Below, piece after piece: positions 7,867-17,089 of a stretch of 33,880 nt of DNA (its first letter is position 1; each line of letters opens with the position of its first letter). The position numbers were made by a program, and so were the translations under genes. The notes under the pieces were generated by a model. The model saw only the letters and a program-made list of their open reading frames with translations. It was not told the DNA's origin and did not search any database. Origin of the DNA: Bacteroidales bacterium (GTDB lineage Bacteria > Bacteroidota > Bacteroidia > Bacteroidales > UBA3824). Where the stretch lies: the NCBI GenBank assembly GCA_017651345.1, contig JAGCDD010000387.1, positions 1 through 33,880 on the forward strand, written 5' to 3'.

Positions 7867-9912
7867 TTATTTCAATTTAGCTACAGCCCATTGAGCAAAG
7901 AGTTCGGGTTTGAAACCGAATTTTTCGTCCAAAACGCCTGCGGGAGCCGAAGCACCGAAGTGTGTAAGGCCGAATACATCTTTCTTGAATCCGGGGATGA
8001 TGGTGGCGAATACGCTCGGAAGTCCTGCTGTCATACCGAGAACTTTTGCCGACGAGGGGATTACGCTCTCAACGTAAGCTTCACCCTGATTTTCAAACAA
8101 GCGGGGCGAGATTACAGATACTACACGAACTTTTTTGCCGGTCTGTTCTGCAATTGCGGGAGCTGCGCCAACCAATGTAGCAACCTCAGAACCGTTGGCA
8201 ACCAAAACTACGTCAGGATTGCCTTCTGCAGTTTGGCATACAACATAACCGCCTTTCTTGATTTGCTCGGCGCGGTCGAGTTGCGAAGCTGCTTTGCCTT
8301 GGGGCAGGCAGTCGATATTCTGACGTGAACCGATCATTACTGTGGGGCAGTCGAGGTTGTTGATAGCCATCTTGTAAGCGGCAATTGATTCGTAGCCATC
8401 GGCAGGACGGAGAACGAGTGTCGACATTTTGCCATCGTGGTTGTCTACCTGTTCCATAAGGCGGATTTGTGCCTCTTGCTCGATAGGTTCGTGGGTAGGT
8501 CCATCTTCGCCAACGCGGAACGAGTCGTGAGTGTAGAGGAAGATAGCGGGAGTTTTCATCAATGCTGCAACGCGGAGAACAGGTTTCTCGTAGTCGGAGA
8601 ATACGAAGAATGTGCCGCAAACGGTTCTTACGCCGCCGTGGAGACACATACCTGTGCAGAGTGCTGCCATTGTGAGCTCTGATACACCAGCTTGGAGGAA
8701 CGAGCCGCTGAAATCGCCGGGAACAAAAGCCTTGGTCTTTTTGAGGAACTCGTCGGTTTTGTCAGAGTTAGAAAGGTCGGCAGAAGCCACAACGAGGTTC
8801 TCGATTTTGCCGTACATAGCAGCAAGAGTTTTGCCGAGCGAGCCACGAGTAGCGGTAGCTTTGTCGAAGTTGAGATCCTTGAAATCAGGAAGTTCAAAAT
8901 CGTTTTTGTAGTATTTTTCGAGTTTTTTAGCCAATTCGGGATTTTCGGCAGCCCATTTAGCCTCTTCTGCTTTTTCTGCTTTTGCGGCAGCTGCTTTTTC
9001 GGCTAATTTCTTGGCGTAATATTCTTTAACTTCGGGGAAAATCTCGAACGGATTTTCAGGATTTCCACCAAGGTGTTTGATAGTCATTTCAAACGAACCA
9101 CCCGATTTAGAAACGGGCTGACCGTGAGTAGAGCATTTGCCTTCGAAGTTTTCGTTGTTTTCTGTTACGATGCCCTTACCCATAGCGGTTTCGCCGATGA
9201 TGAGGGTAGGACGGTTTTGCTCGTTTTGAGCGTTTTTCAAAGCCTGACGGATAGCGGCAGCATCGTTTCCGTTGATTTTTACAACGTTCCAGCCCCAAGT
9301 TTTGTATTTAGCGTAAGTGTCCTCGTCGGAAACTTCGTTGCATTTTGTAGAAAGCTGAATCTTGTTGCTGTCGTAGAACATGATAAGGTTCTTCAATCCG
9401 AGGAAACCAGCGATACGACCTGCGCCCTGTGAAATTTCTTCTTGGATACCGCCGTCAGAGATGTAAACGTAGGTTTTGTGCTGTTGACGTTTGCCAAAGC
9501 GAGCTGCGAGGAACTCTTGAGCGATGGCTGCACCGATACCGAGAGCGTGACCAACACCAAGAGGACCCGAAGTGTTTTCGATACCACGGTTGATATCGCG
9601 TTCGGGGTGACCGGGTGTTACGCTGCCCCACTGACGGAAGTTTTTAATATCTTCCAACGAGAATTTGTTGCAGAGAGTAAGAATCGAATAAAGCATCGGC
9701 GACATGTGTCCCGGGTCGAGGAAGAAACGGTCGCGGTTGTCCCACGAAGGATCTTCTGGGTCGAATTTAAGGAATTCAGAGTAAAGTACATGAACGAAGT
9801 CAGCTCCGCCCATAGCACCACCGGGGTGTCCTGATTTTGCTTTTTCTACCATTGCAGCGGCAAGCATTCGCACGTTGTCGGCTGCTTTAAGGTCTATCTG
9901 TTTTTGTTCCAT
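7867..9912 (-). CDS. tkt: Transketolase
   Basis: 681-residue thiamine-diphosphate enzyme that moves two-carbon ketol units between sugar phosphates in the non-oxidative pentose phosphate pathway; cytoplasmic. Seen: N-terminal KSGHPGGAMGGADF, cofactor motif SDGGIQEE followed by MFYDSNKIQ, pyrimidine domain with CLHGGVRTVCGTFFVF and THDSFRVGEDGPTHEPIEQ, and C-terminal domain with VVSVISPRLFENQ. A Lys/Ala/Glu-rich linker (about residues 308-335) joins the first two domains. SDG in place of GDG is, as I recall, usual in Bacteroidales enzymes. It follows the two-component gene by 49 bp on the same strand and may be partly co-transcribed with it. Normal length, no sign of damage. Confidence 0.95.
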   Translation of the reverse strand: MEQKQIDLKAADNVRMLAAAMVEKAKSGHPGGAMGGADFVHVLYSEFLKFDPEDPSWDNRDRFFLDPGHMSPMLYSILTLCNKFSLEDIKNFRQWGSVTPGHPERDINRGIENTSGPLGVGHALGIGAAIAQEFLAARFGKRQQHKTYVYISDGGIQEEISQGAGRIAGFLGLKNLIMFYDSNKIQLSTKCNEVSDEDTYAKYKTWGWNVVKINGNDAAAIRQALKNAQNEQNRPTLIIGETAMGKGIVTENNENFEGKCSTHGQPVSKSGGSFEMTIKHLGGNPENPFEIFPEVKEYYAKKLAEKAAAAKAEKAEEAKWAAENPELAKKLEKYYKNDFELPDFKDLNFDKATATRGSLGKTLAAMYGKIENLVVASADLSNSDKTDEFLKKTKAFVPGDFSGSFLQAGVSELTMAALCTGMCLHGGVRTVCGTFFVFSDYEKPVLRVAALMKTPAIFLYTHDSFRVGEDGPTHEPIEQEAQIRLMEQVDNHDGKMSTLVLRPADGYESIAAYKMAINNLDCPTVMIGSRQNIDCLPQGKAASQLDRAEQIKKGGYVVCQTAEGNPDVVLVANGSEVATLVGAAPAIAEQTGKKVRVVSVISPRLFENQGEAYVESVIPSSAKVLGMTAGLPSVFATIIPGFKKDVFGLTHFGASAPAGVLDEKFGFKPELFAQWAVAKLK

Positions 9913-9961
9913 TTGGTTGTTTTTTTATAATTTGAATGATGTATATTATAATTTATTCAGT

Positions 9962-11590
9962 TTATGCATTATTTATAAGGTGTTTTTTAAGTACCTCGAT
10001 AATTTGTTCTTGTTTAGCGGGACGTTCGATATAGTCGTCGCAAAACGAGTTTGAATAGTCGCGTTTGTCCACAGCCGAAAAATATGGCATTTGAGCAATT
10101 GCCACGGTTTCGGGCGACATTTTTTTGATAATTTTCATTACCTCCGAACCATTCATGTTGGGTAATTTCAAGTTTGTGATCACTAACGGAGTTGGGTTAA
10201 GTCTAAACATATCAAAAAGTTCTCTGCCGTCTTTAGCACGCAAAATTTTGATGCCTGTGGGTTTTAAGGCTTCGCAGAGTAGTATAAACGACACATCGTC
10301 GTCGTCGCCAACAAGTATAGTTTTATTTTCAAAAATATTGTCGTCAGAAGTTGTATTTTTGAGAGCATCAGCGGGGAGCGAAATGTAAAATTCGGTTCCT
10401 CGTCCGGGTGTGGAGTCGATCCAAATTTCACCTTTGAGCGTATCCACAAATTCTTTTACGAGAGCCAGACCAATTGTGGCAAACGCGTATCCTCGTGTGG
10501 ATGCTTTTTCGTTGTATCCTATCGGATTGAAAATGATGTCGATTTTTTCGGGGTTGATGCCTATGCCGGTATCTTTGATGCAGAATACAAAACTGCCATT
10601 TTCGCGCGAGGCACGCACTTCGATCGACCCTTCGTGTGTAAATTCAATAGCATTGTCGATGAGGTTTTCAAAAATGCACGACAGCATAGCATGGTCAGAA
10701 AAAAAGATATTTTGATTTCCGAGGCTGTCTTTTACCACAAGTTCGATTTTTTTGTGAAGTGTGGCGGGTTTCCGCTGTTCGCAAATTTCGGCTATCATTG
10801 CCGACACATCAATATCTGTGGGGTTTGGCTTTGAAGGAGATACTTGGTTGAGCGAATATTGAATTATTTTGTCGAAACTTGTACTCAAAAACTGAGCGTT
10901 GGTTTCTATCACATTGGCGTATTCTTTAATTTTTTCGGGAGAACCGCTGCCGCTACCGATCAGTCCTGCAAAACCATATACCGATTGTAATGGAGTAAAA
11001 AGTTCGTGCCTAACATCTTCGAGAAAATTTTTTCTCAGTTCTACATCTTCATCGTGTTTTACTTTTTCGTCGCGGTATTTTACCAACGTTTGTTCCAAAA
11101 TGGCATTTAGGCGGCGGAGGTTTTCGTTTTCGATTTCGAGATTTTGGGTGCGTTCTTTGATTTTCTCTTCAAGGTCGTGGTTGTTGGATATTAAAGAGTG
11201 ATGCAACATGCTGATGGTGAGGTGTGTTTTTACCCTTGCCAAGAGCTCGTCGTTTTGTACGGGTTTGGTAACATAATCTACCGCACCGCATTTAAATGCT
11301 TTTACTTTGTCGAACGAACTATTGAGAGCCGAGAGAAAAATTACCGGAATATCTTTGGTTTTGCTATCTGCTTTTAGTTGGGCACAAATGGCGTATCCGT
11401 CAACATCGGGCATCATAATGTCGAGGAGTATAAGGTCGGGACGGATTTCAACCGCGAGCCTTAAGGCGTCGGCACCATTTCCGCACCCTATAGCTTTATA
11501 TCCTCGTTCTTCGAGCATCTGTTGTATAAACTGTGTAATCGACTCTGCGTCGTCTACTACCAATATCGTCTGCTTTTCAGTAATACTCAT
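9962..11590 (-). CDS. Receiver-kinase-pseudoreceiver hybrid two-component protein
   Basis: 542-residue soluble signalling protein with no membrane segment. Order: receiver 1 (phospho-acceptor Asp57 in LLDIMMPDVDG, Lys109 in YVTKPV), a coiled coil (about 135-175), HisKA with phospho-acceptor His195 (VRHELFTPLQS), HATPase with N-box ENLIDNAIEF and DTGIGI, then receiver 2. In receiver 2 the acidic pocket remains (VGDDDD), but the phospho-acceptor position is Asn473 (VITNLKLPNMNG), the Ser/Thr switch is changed (IAQMP) and the conserved Lys is Arg523 (ERP), so it cannot be phosphorylated in the usual way. The ATP-lid glycine motif is also imperfect (FATIGLALVK). ATG at 11590 is preferred over TTG at 11605. 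Signal and output are unknown. Confidence 0.88.
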   Translation of the reverse strand: MSITEKQTILVVDDAESITQFIQQMLEERGYKAIGCGNGADALRLAVEIRPDLILLDIMMPDVDGYAICAQLKADSKTKDIPVIFLSALNSSFDKVKAFKCGAVDYVTKPVQNDELLARVKTHLTISMLHHSLISNNHDLEEKIKERTQNLEIENENLRRLNAILEQTLVKYRDEKVKHDEDVELRKNFLEDVRHELFTPLQSVYGFAGLIGSGSGSPEKIKEYANVIETNAQFLSTSFDKIIQYSLNQVSPSKPNPTDIDVSAMIAEICEQRKPATLHKKIELVVKDSLGNQNIFFSDHAMLSCIFENLIDNAIEFTHEGSIEVRASRENGSFVFCIKDTGIGINPEKIDIIFNPIGYNEKASTRGYAFATIGLALVKEFVDTLKGEIWIDSTPGRGTEFYISLPADALKNTTSDDNIFENKTILVGDDDDVSFILLCEALKPTGIKILRAKDGRELFDMFRLNPTPLVITNLKLPNMNGSEVMKIIKKMSPETVAIAQMPYFSAVDKRDYSNSFCDDYIERPAKQEQIIEVLKKHLINNA

Positions 11591-11701
11591 AATGTTGATT
11601 TGCAAGATGTTGACATTTGCACTCTATGCTTAATTTTTAGATTACAAATATTATTATTTTTAACAAATTAAACAAAGTTTTTTTCAAATTGCTGCAAAAA
11701 A

Positions 11702-11732
11702 TTTTCTATCTTAGAAAATCTCTTTACCTTTG
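11702..11732 (+). promoter_or_regulatory. Promoter of the PASTA-T9SS-rluD operon
   Basis: TACCTTTG at 11725-11732 is a perfect -7 box; 19 bp upstream lies TTTT (11702-11705), a near match to the -33 TTTG. The predicted transcript start is near 11739, about 50 nt before the ATG at 11790. Confidence 0.6.
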
Positions 11733-11789
11733 CTGTTAGATTTATTATCTATTAAAATAAGGTAAAAACCATTATAACAATAACATAGC

Positions 11790-12680
11790 ATGGAAGAAAC
11801 ACCCGAAAAAAACAATCAAGAGAATAACGACGACAGCCGTTCGCAATTACTTATCCTTATACGACAATTGGCTATCTTGATAGCAGTGGTGGTATTATTT
11901 GTAGTTTTGATATTTGTGGCGTTGCGTGTGTATACCCGTCACGGACAAAATGTTAGCGTTCCCGAATTGCGTAGGCTTTCGCTTACCGAGGTTAAAAAGA
12001 TTTGCGACGAACGCGGACTTAAATTTGAAATCAGCGACTCGGTTTATAGCTCAAACGCCGCTCCCGGAACGGTAATTGACCAAACTCCTCCTGCCACTTT
12101 TAAAGTGAAAAAAGAGCGTACTATATTCTTAACTATCAAAGCATATTCGGTAGAGCAAGTGGCTATGCCAAGGCTTATCGACCTTTCGATAAAATCTGCT
12201 CAGGCTCAATTGGCTACTGTTGGTTTGGGAGTTGGCAAAATTTCGTACAAGCCTGATATTGCCCGCGATGCTGTTATTGAGCAAATGTTCAACGGCAAAC
12301 CGATTCCTGCTGGCACACGTGTGGCTAAGGGTTCGCTTATCGACCTTGTGCTTGGTAAAGGCGAAGACGAGGGTATTACAAAAACAGTTGTTCCCGACCT
12401 CAAAAGCTATTCGCTTTATACTGCAGGACTTGTGGCTGCTCAAAATTCGCTCAACATCGGAGCAAAAATCGGCGATGGAACAGTTAAAACACAAGCAGAT
12501 TCGCTTTCTGCCGTTATATACAAACAGTCGCCTGCTAAAGGTCGCATGGTGTTGCCAGGATCTGAAATTGATGTATGGATTACTACCGATCAAAGCAAAC
12601 TCAATAATACTGAGTCTGTTAGTGATGATTCAAACAATCAACCATCTCAATCCGATGACGAAAGTTTGGACGATTTTTAA
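11790..12680 (+). CDS. Membrane-anchored PASTA-domain protein
   Basis: 296 residues: short cytoplasmic N-terminus, one transmembrane helix (about residues 24-47, AILIAVVVLFVVLIFVAL), then three PASTA domains in the periplasm (starting near VSVPELRRLSLTEVKK, VAMPRLIDLSIKSAQA and TVVPDLKSYSLYTAGL) and an acidic, Ser/Asp-rich tail. PASTA domains are known to bind peptidoglycan fragments or beta-lactams in kinases and penicillin-binding proteins. Here there is no kinase or transpeptidase domain, so a wall-sensing or scaffolding role is inferred. First gene of an operon with a T9SS cargo protein (15 bp gap) and an RluD-type enzyme. Confidence 0.88.
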   Translation: MEETPEKNNQENNDDSRSQLLILIRQLAILIAVVVLFVVLIFVALRVYTRHGQNVSVPELRRLSLTEVKKICDERGLKFEISDSVYSSNAAPGTVIDQTPPATFKVKKERTIFLTIKAYSVEQVAMPRLIDLSIKSAQAQLATVGLGVGKISYKPDIARDAVIEQMFNGKPIPAGTRVAKGSLIDLVLGKGEDEGITKTVVPDLKSYSLYTAGLVAAQNSLNIGAKIGDGTVKTQADSLSAVIYKQSPAKGRMVLPGSEIDVWITTDQSKLNNTESVSDDSNNQPSQSDDESLDDF

Positions 12681-12695
12681 ACCATAATTTAGAAT

Positions 12696-14459
12696 ATGCC
12701 ATTACCGCAAAAAATTATAACATTAACAGCTATTACCGCCATTTTGAGTGGTAACGGCATTTCTTATGCTCAATCGTCAGAATTGCTTGAGCTGCCGTTT
12801 TTTGATGATTTTTCGTACAACAGCAAAACTCCCGACAACTCGCTGTGGATCAATAGTGGAGTTGATATTTCAACCACACTTCCAAACCGTCCACCGAGTA
12901 TTGGAGCTGCAGTGTTTGATGCTTTGGATGCTAATGGTTCGTTTTATCCATCGCAATACAATCTGAAGTATTCCAACGGCGATACTCTTACATCAAAACC
13001 CATCAACCTCAATTACCCCGGCGATAATACCATTTATCTTACATTTTTTTATCAGCCCGGAGGATTTGGCGATGCTCCCGAACCCGAAGATGAGTTGATG
13101 CTCGATTTTTATTCGCCCGAAGACGATGAGTGGACAACTGTTAAAACTTTTTCTGGCTCAGCTTGTTATGGTTTTAAACAAGAATCGATAGCTATTACTC
13201 AGAGGTGCTATTTGCAAGAGGGATTTCGATTTAGATTTCGCAATTATTTTAGTCTTGGCTCGGCAAAACAAGCTGACTTAGTGTCTAATTGCGATTATTG
13301 GCTTTTGGATTATATTAAATTAGACAAGTTGCGTAGCGCAACAGATACTGTATATCAAGATGTTGCACTCACCAACTGTCCCGAAATCAAAATCGGAAAT
13401 TATCAAACAGTGCCATGGAGTCATTATGCCAAGGCAAGCGACAAAGCCCCGATTTCATACTCCATTTTTTATCGCAACAACGACAACGAACCCCGTATGC
13501 TTGATTCTATCAATCTGATTTTAAAGTCAAAAGATGTTGTAGATACATTGATGCTTGGTTCGTACAACTTGCCTTCTTATTGGGATTTTGACGAAACAAA
13601 ACAGTTTAAATATTCTTTTAAATCAGACATCGAAACTGCTGAATATCAGTTTGGAATAAAACTCGTTAGTGACGTTTCGCATCAAGATTTTGCTCCAAAC
13701 AACACATTTTTTAGCAACAAAACTTTTGCCGATTATTATGCCTACGACGATGGCAGTGCCGAGGCTGGATATGGTATTCATGGCGAAGGCTCTACTGGAA
13801 GTTTGGTGGCAGTGGCTTTTCAACCTCTTGCTCCTGACTATATTAAAGGTGTGTATATCTATTTTAATCCTACATTCAACGATGCTCAAGCCAATTTTTT
13901 TGATTTGAAAATTTGGGCAGACAACAATGGATTACCTGGCGACGAATTATATTCTGATAGCAATCTTTCTATCCCCAAAAACGAGTGCGGAAGTTTTGTA
14001 TATTTCCCATTAAAACATGCCGTAGCAGTGTCGGATATTTTTTATATTGGATGGAAAAAGGTTCAAAACGAGATACTTAACGTGGGTTTTGATAAAAGCA
14101 CCACCACCACTGTCAACAATTATTACAACATAAACGGCGTGTGGAAAAAATCTGCCGAACGTGGACAAATAATGATTCGCCCATCTTTTGGCTCAACATC
14201 CACACCCACCGAGTTTGTTCCCGAAACCGAAATTAAATCCCAAAATATTACCTTAACTCCCAATCCTGCAAAAAATTATCTGCATATTTCGGGACTTGGC
14301 GACTATCCTTCCCGAGTGTTTATTATCAGCTCATCGGGCAAAATTGTAAAGCAAATTACCCTTTATGCAGAAGAAGATATTGATATAACCGATCTTGCCG
14401 AGGGAGTGTATTTGTTAAAGGTAGGTGATTTTACTACCAAATTTCTCAAAATTAAATAG
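12696..14459 (+). CDS. Secreted protein with type A T9SS sorting domain
   Basis: 587-residue exported protein: signal peptide (cleavage near SYAQS, residues 20-26), a large beta-rich body (LPFFDDFSYNSKTPDNSLW near the start, a pattern common in Bacteroidota cell-surface proteins of unknown function), and a C-terminal sorting domain of about 75 residues (ITLTPNPAKNYLHISG ... GVYLLKVGDFTTKFLKIK). Such domains direct substrates through the type IX outer-membrane translocon and are then removed. No catalytic motif was recognised in the body. It lies 15 bp after the PASTA gene and 10 bp before the rluD-like gene, so it is made from the same transcript, which is unusual for a surface cargo protein. 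Confidence 0.85.
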   Translation: MPLPQKIITLTAITAILSGNGISYAQSSELLELPFFDDFSYNSKTPDNSLWINSGVDISTTLPNRPPSIGAAVFDALDANGSFYPSQYNLKYSNGDTLTSKPINLNYPGDNTIYLTFFYQPGGFGDAPEPEDELMLDFYSPEDDEWTTVKTFSGSACYGFKQESIAITQRCYLQEGFRFRFRNYFSLGSAKQADLVSNCDYWLLDYIKLDKLRSATDTVYQDVALTNCPEIKIGNYQTVPWSHYAKASDKAPISYSIFYRNNDNEPRMLDSINLILKSKDVVDTLMLGSYNLPSYWDFDETKQFKYSFKSDIETAEYQFGIKLVSDVSHQDFAPNNTFFSNKTFADYYAYDDGSAEAGYGIHGEGSTGSLVAVAFQPLAPDYIKGVYIYFNPTFNDAQANFFDLKIWADNNGLPGDELYSDSNLSIPKNECGSFVYFPLKHAVAVSDIFYIGWKKVQNEILNVGFDKSTTTTVNNYYNINGVWKKSAERGQIMIRPSFGSTSTPTEFVPETEIKSQNITLTPNPAKNYLHISGLGDYPSRVFIISSSGKIVKQITLYAEEDIDITDLAEGVYLLKVGDFTTKFLKIK

Positions 14460-14469
14460 TTAATCGATT

Positions 14470-15555
14470 ATGACAGACGATAATTTGTTAGAAGTAGAAG
14501 ATTTTGACGACGACGATATTGAATCTACCGAAGAAACCCAAGAGCTTGCCGAGCATTACCGTTTTGAAGCCGATAAGGGGCAGGAGCTTGTGCGAATAGA
14601 TAAGTTTCTCGACAACCGTATTGCCGGAGTATCGCGCAATAAGATTCAAGAGGCTGCCAAAGCAGGATACATCTGCGCCAATGGCAATGTGGTTAAACAA
14701 AACTACCGCGTTCATCCATACGATGTTATTACTGTAAACCTACCCGGCGAACGTATTGATTTTAAGGTAGAACCCGAAGATATTCCGCTCAATATCGTTT
14801 ACGAAGACGATACACTCATTGTGGTAAACAAGCCTGCCGGAATGGTGGTTCACCCTGCTCATGGTAATTATACTGGCACGTTGGTTAATGCGCTTGCGTT
14901 TCATTTTGGCGATAATTCTAATTTCGACAAAAACGATATCCGTCCGGGACTTGTGCACCGTATCGACAAAAACACATCGGGACTTTTGGTAATTGCCAAA
15001 ACCGAAGCTGCCAAGGCTCATCTTGCCAAACAGTTTTTTAACCATACTGTCAACCGTCGCTATCAGGCACTTGTTTGGGGTGATTTTGACCACGAATATG
15101 GCACTATTGAAGGTAATATTGGCCGCAATCCTCACGACCGTAAAAGTATGTGTGTGTTCGACCCCGAAACCGGCATTGGAAAACCTGCTATTACTCATTA
15201 CAAAGTGTTGGAACGCTTTGGTTATGTTACACTTATTGAGTGCAAACTTGAAACCGGCCGTACCCATCAAATACGTGTTCACATGAAAACCAAATGTCAT
15301 CCGCTCTTCAACGACGATGTTTACGGCGGCAACAAAATTCTCCGTGGCACCACATTTACCAAATACAAAAAGTTTGTAGAAAACTGTTTTTCGTTGTTGC
15401 CATCGCAGGCACTTCACGCCAAAACCTTGGAATTTGTGCATCCCACTACTGGCAAGGTAATGAGCTTTGACTCAGAACTTCCTCAAGGTTTTGCCGATTT
15501 AATCGAAAAATGGCGGATATATGCAAAAGCGGGTATGACATTTGTGGGAGCTTAA
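14470..15555 (+). CDS. RluD/RluA-family pseudouridine synthase
   Basis: 361-residue enzyme that converts specific uridines to pseudouridine in RNA, most likely 23S rRNA if it is the true RluD orthologue. Seen: acidic N-terminal tail (about 25 residues), S4 RNA-binding domain (VRIDKFLDNRIAGVSRNKIQ, 41-60), then the catalytic motif HRIDKNTSGL (163-172) with nucleophile Asp166, and the RTHQIRVH motif that lines the active site. Length and order fit RluD. In many Bacteroidales, as I recall, a PASTA protein gene neighbours an rluD gene; here a T9SS protein lies between them. Confidence 0.92.
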   Translation: MTDDNLLEVEDFDDDDIESTEETQELAEHYRFEADKGQELVRIDKFLDNRIAGVSRNKIQEAAKAGYICANGNVVKQNYRVHPYDVITVNLPGERIDFKVEPEDIPLNIVYEDDTLIVVNKPAGMVVHPAHGNYTGTLVNALAFHFGDNSNFDKNDIRPGLVHRIDKNTSGLLVIAKTEAAKAHLAKQFFNHTVNRRYQALVWGDFDHEYGTIEGNIGRNPHDRKSMCVFDPETGIGKPAITHYKVLERFGYVTLIECKLETGRTHQIRVHMKTKCHPLFNDDVYGGNKILRGTTFTKYKKFVENCFSLLPSQALHAKTLEFVHPTTGKVMSFDSELPQGFADLIEKWRIYAKAGMTFVGA

Positions 15556-15641
15556 CATTGATTCTCTGCTATACATTTTTTGATATTTTACTGTTATCAA
15601 ATAATTTTAGTTGAAAAAATGCGTTTTAAAAGAATATGAGT

Positions 15642-15649
15642 TAAATTTG
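15642..15649 (+). promoter_or_regulatory. -7 element before the two beta-barrel genes
   Basis: TAAATTTG matches TAnnTTTG. The predicted transcript start is near 15656, which favours the ATG at 15684 over the in-frame TTG at 15654. No good -33 TTTG is present at the expected distance. Confidence 0.5.
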
Positions 15650-15683
15650 CAAATTGATAAGTAACGACGAAAACGGTATATAT

Positions 15684-16391
15684 ATGCGCAACAAGACATT
15701 ATTAATAGTATTATTAGCACTTATAGCCGCCAACTGTTCCGCTCAGAAACATTCGGCTCAGAAACCTATCTTTGGCATCAGTATGGGCGCTAATTTTGCC
15801 AACCTTATTGGTACCGACAAAATTCAAGACAGCAAACCCAGAATAGCTATGTGTCCGGGCATCAACGTTGACATCCCACTTGTATACGATACCTATTTGG
15901 AGATAGGCGCGTACTATTCGCAGCAGGGTGTTGCCGTTAAAACCGACGAAATTACTCGTGGTAGCGTCAGAGAAAAAGAAACTATTACTAAATATGTTGA
16001 TTATCTCCAAGTTCCACTATTTTGGAAACAATCTTTTGGCGATATTTACACCAAGATAGGTCCATTTGCTTCAATGGCATTGCAGGCAAGTAGCGATTGG
16101 AAAAAAGATTCTATTGCCCGCGATACAATGTCGGTGCATCGTGGTTCGTATAATAGCTTTATCAACAAACTTCGTAAATATGATGTAGGAGCAGCGTTTG
16201 CAGTTGGCTATCAATCATCTATTTCGCGTAGTCTTGATATTTTTATTGATTTGAGTTACAAAATTGGCTTTTTCTCTGTTGAGGAAAAAACTGATGCACA
16301 GAAAAAAGTTCTCCGCAACCAAGTTTTCTGCGTATCGGTGGGCGTATATTTTCAACAAAACCGTCATTCAAAAACCTACCGGCGGCGATAA
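15684..16391 (+). CDS. Outer-membrane beta-barrel (porin-family) protein
   Basis: 235 residues from the ATG at 15684: hydrophobic signal peptide (MRNKTLLIVLLALIAANCSAQ), then alternating beta-strand sequence typical of the OMP_b-brl_2 barrel of Bacteroidota, such as PorT-like proteins (FGISMGANFANLIG at the start, CVSVGVYFQ as closing strand). It probably sits in the outer membrane; ligand or role unknown. A -7 box lies about 35 bp upstream, and an upstream TTG start (15654) would begin before the predicted transcript start. Twelve bases separate it from a second barrel gene, so the two form a pair. Confidence 0.8.
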   Translation: MRNKTLLIVLLALIAANCSAQKHSAQKPIFGISMGANFANLIGTDKIQDSKPRIAMCPGINVDIPLVYDTYLEIGAYYSQQGVAVKTDEITRGSVREKETITKYVDYLQVPLFWKQSFGDIYTKIGPFASMALQASSDWKKDSIARDTMSVHRGSYNSFINKLRKYDVGAAFAVGYQSSISRSLDIFIDLSYKIGFFSVEEKTDAQKKVLRNQVFCVSVGVYFQQNRHSKTYRRR

Positions 16392-16403
16392 CAGCCTTAT
16401 ATC

Positions 16404-17081
16404 ATGAAACTTATTGCCAAATTTTTAGCGGTATTAGGCATAGCGGTAACGCTCGCCTCTGTTTGTGTACCTGCACGCGCGCAGGTTTTCGGCATGAAAG
16501 GCGGCATTACTATCGGTTCGGTTTCTACCAAAGAGGTGGATTCGCTTACCCCTATGCTCAATTACTACTACGAGGCATATTACGGATACCGTTTTGCGAA
16601 GTTTAAATATTGGACAATAGGTTTAGGATATTTTGGCACAGGTGCAACTTTTTGCGGACACGATGAGGCTAATCCAATAAACTACAAGGCAAAAGTCCGC
16701 TTTAACAATATTGTTGCCCCTTTCAAATTAAAAGTTTCGGCAGAAGGACGACACAAACCACGTCCTTATTTTTTTGTGGGAGCAATGCCTGCAATTATGT
16801 ACAACGAGGATAAAACACTCTCGTTTTCGATGATGGAAGAAGGCAAAGAGGTTCCGCCTGTATTAAACACAACGTATATTTTCCCTTGGACACCTCGCCG
16901 AATAAATCTTTATGCACTTTGCGGCGGTGGTTGCTATTATCGACATTTTACTTGCGATTTTATGCTTACTATCAGCACATTGCGCGATTACAAAGAGATA
17001 GAAGCTCCTATTTCGTATAACAAAAGTTTTATTGTAACCATCGGCTATCAGATTTCGCGCGATACCAAGAAAATCTGGTAG
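16404..17081 (+). CDS. Outer-membrane beta-barrel protein
   Basis: 225 residues: signal peptide ending near ARAQ (residues 1-27), then amphipathic strands with many Tyr and Gly (YYEAYYGYRFAKFKYWTIGLGYFG) and a terminal strand SFIVTIGYQIS, the pattern of a small outer-membrane barrel. It resembles the preceding gene in type but only weakly in sequence, so the two may be distant paralogues or partners in one complex. It ends 8 bp before the convergent dxs gene, with no terminator between them. Specific function not recognised. Confidence 0.72.
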   Translation: MKLIAKFLAVLGIAVTLASVCVPARAQVFGMKGGITIGSVSTKEVDSLTPMLNYYYEAYYGYRFAKFKYWTIGLGYFGTGATFCGHDEANPINYKAKVRFNNIVAPFKLKVSAEGRHKPRPYFFVGAMPAIMYNEDKTLSFSMMEEGKEVPPVLNTTYIFPWTPRRINLYALCGGGCYYRHFTCDFMLTISTLRDYKEIEAPISYNKSFIVTIGYQISRDTKKIW

Positions 17082-17089
17082 GGTAGGGG

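Noticed and set aside
9415-9475. Transketolase SDG in place of the textbook GDG cofactor motif
   Set aside because: The metal-binding Asp and the later Asn are kept, and I recall the same variant in Bacteroidales enzymes, so it is not a defect.
7867-9912. Long open frames opposite transketolase (for example plus-strand frames around 7771-8328 and 9442-9834)
   Set aside because: They have no family resemblance or start context and lie wholly on the strand opposite a well-supported gene; they arise from its codon bias.
11591-11605. Upstream TTG start for the hybrid kinase
   Set aside because: The ATG at 11590 is five codons downstream, begins the receiver domain at the usual distance, and adds no unusual start codon.
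14740-15441. 233-codon minus-strand frame opposite the rluD-like gene
   Set aside because: Mirror of a conserved enzyme gene; no recognisable domain, and its composition follows the real gene.
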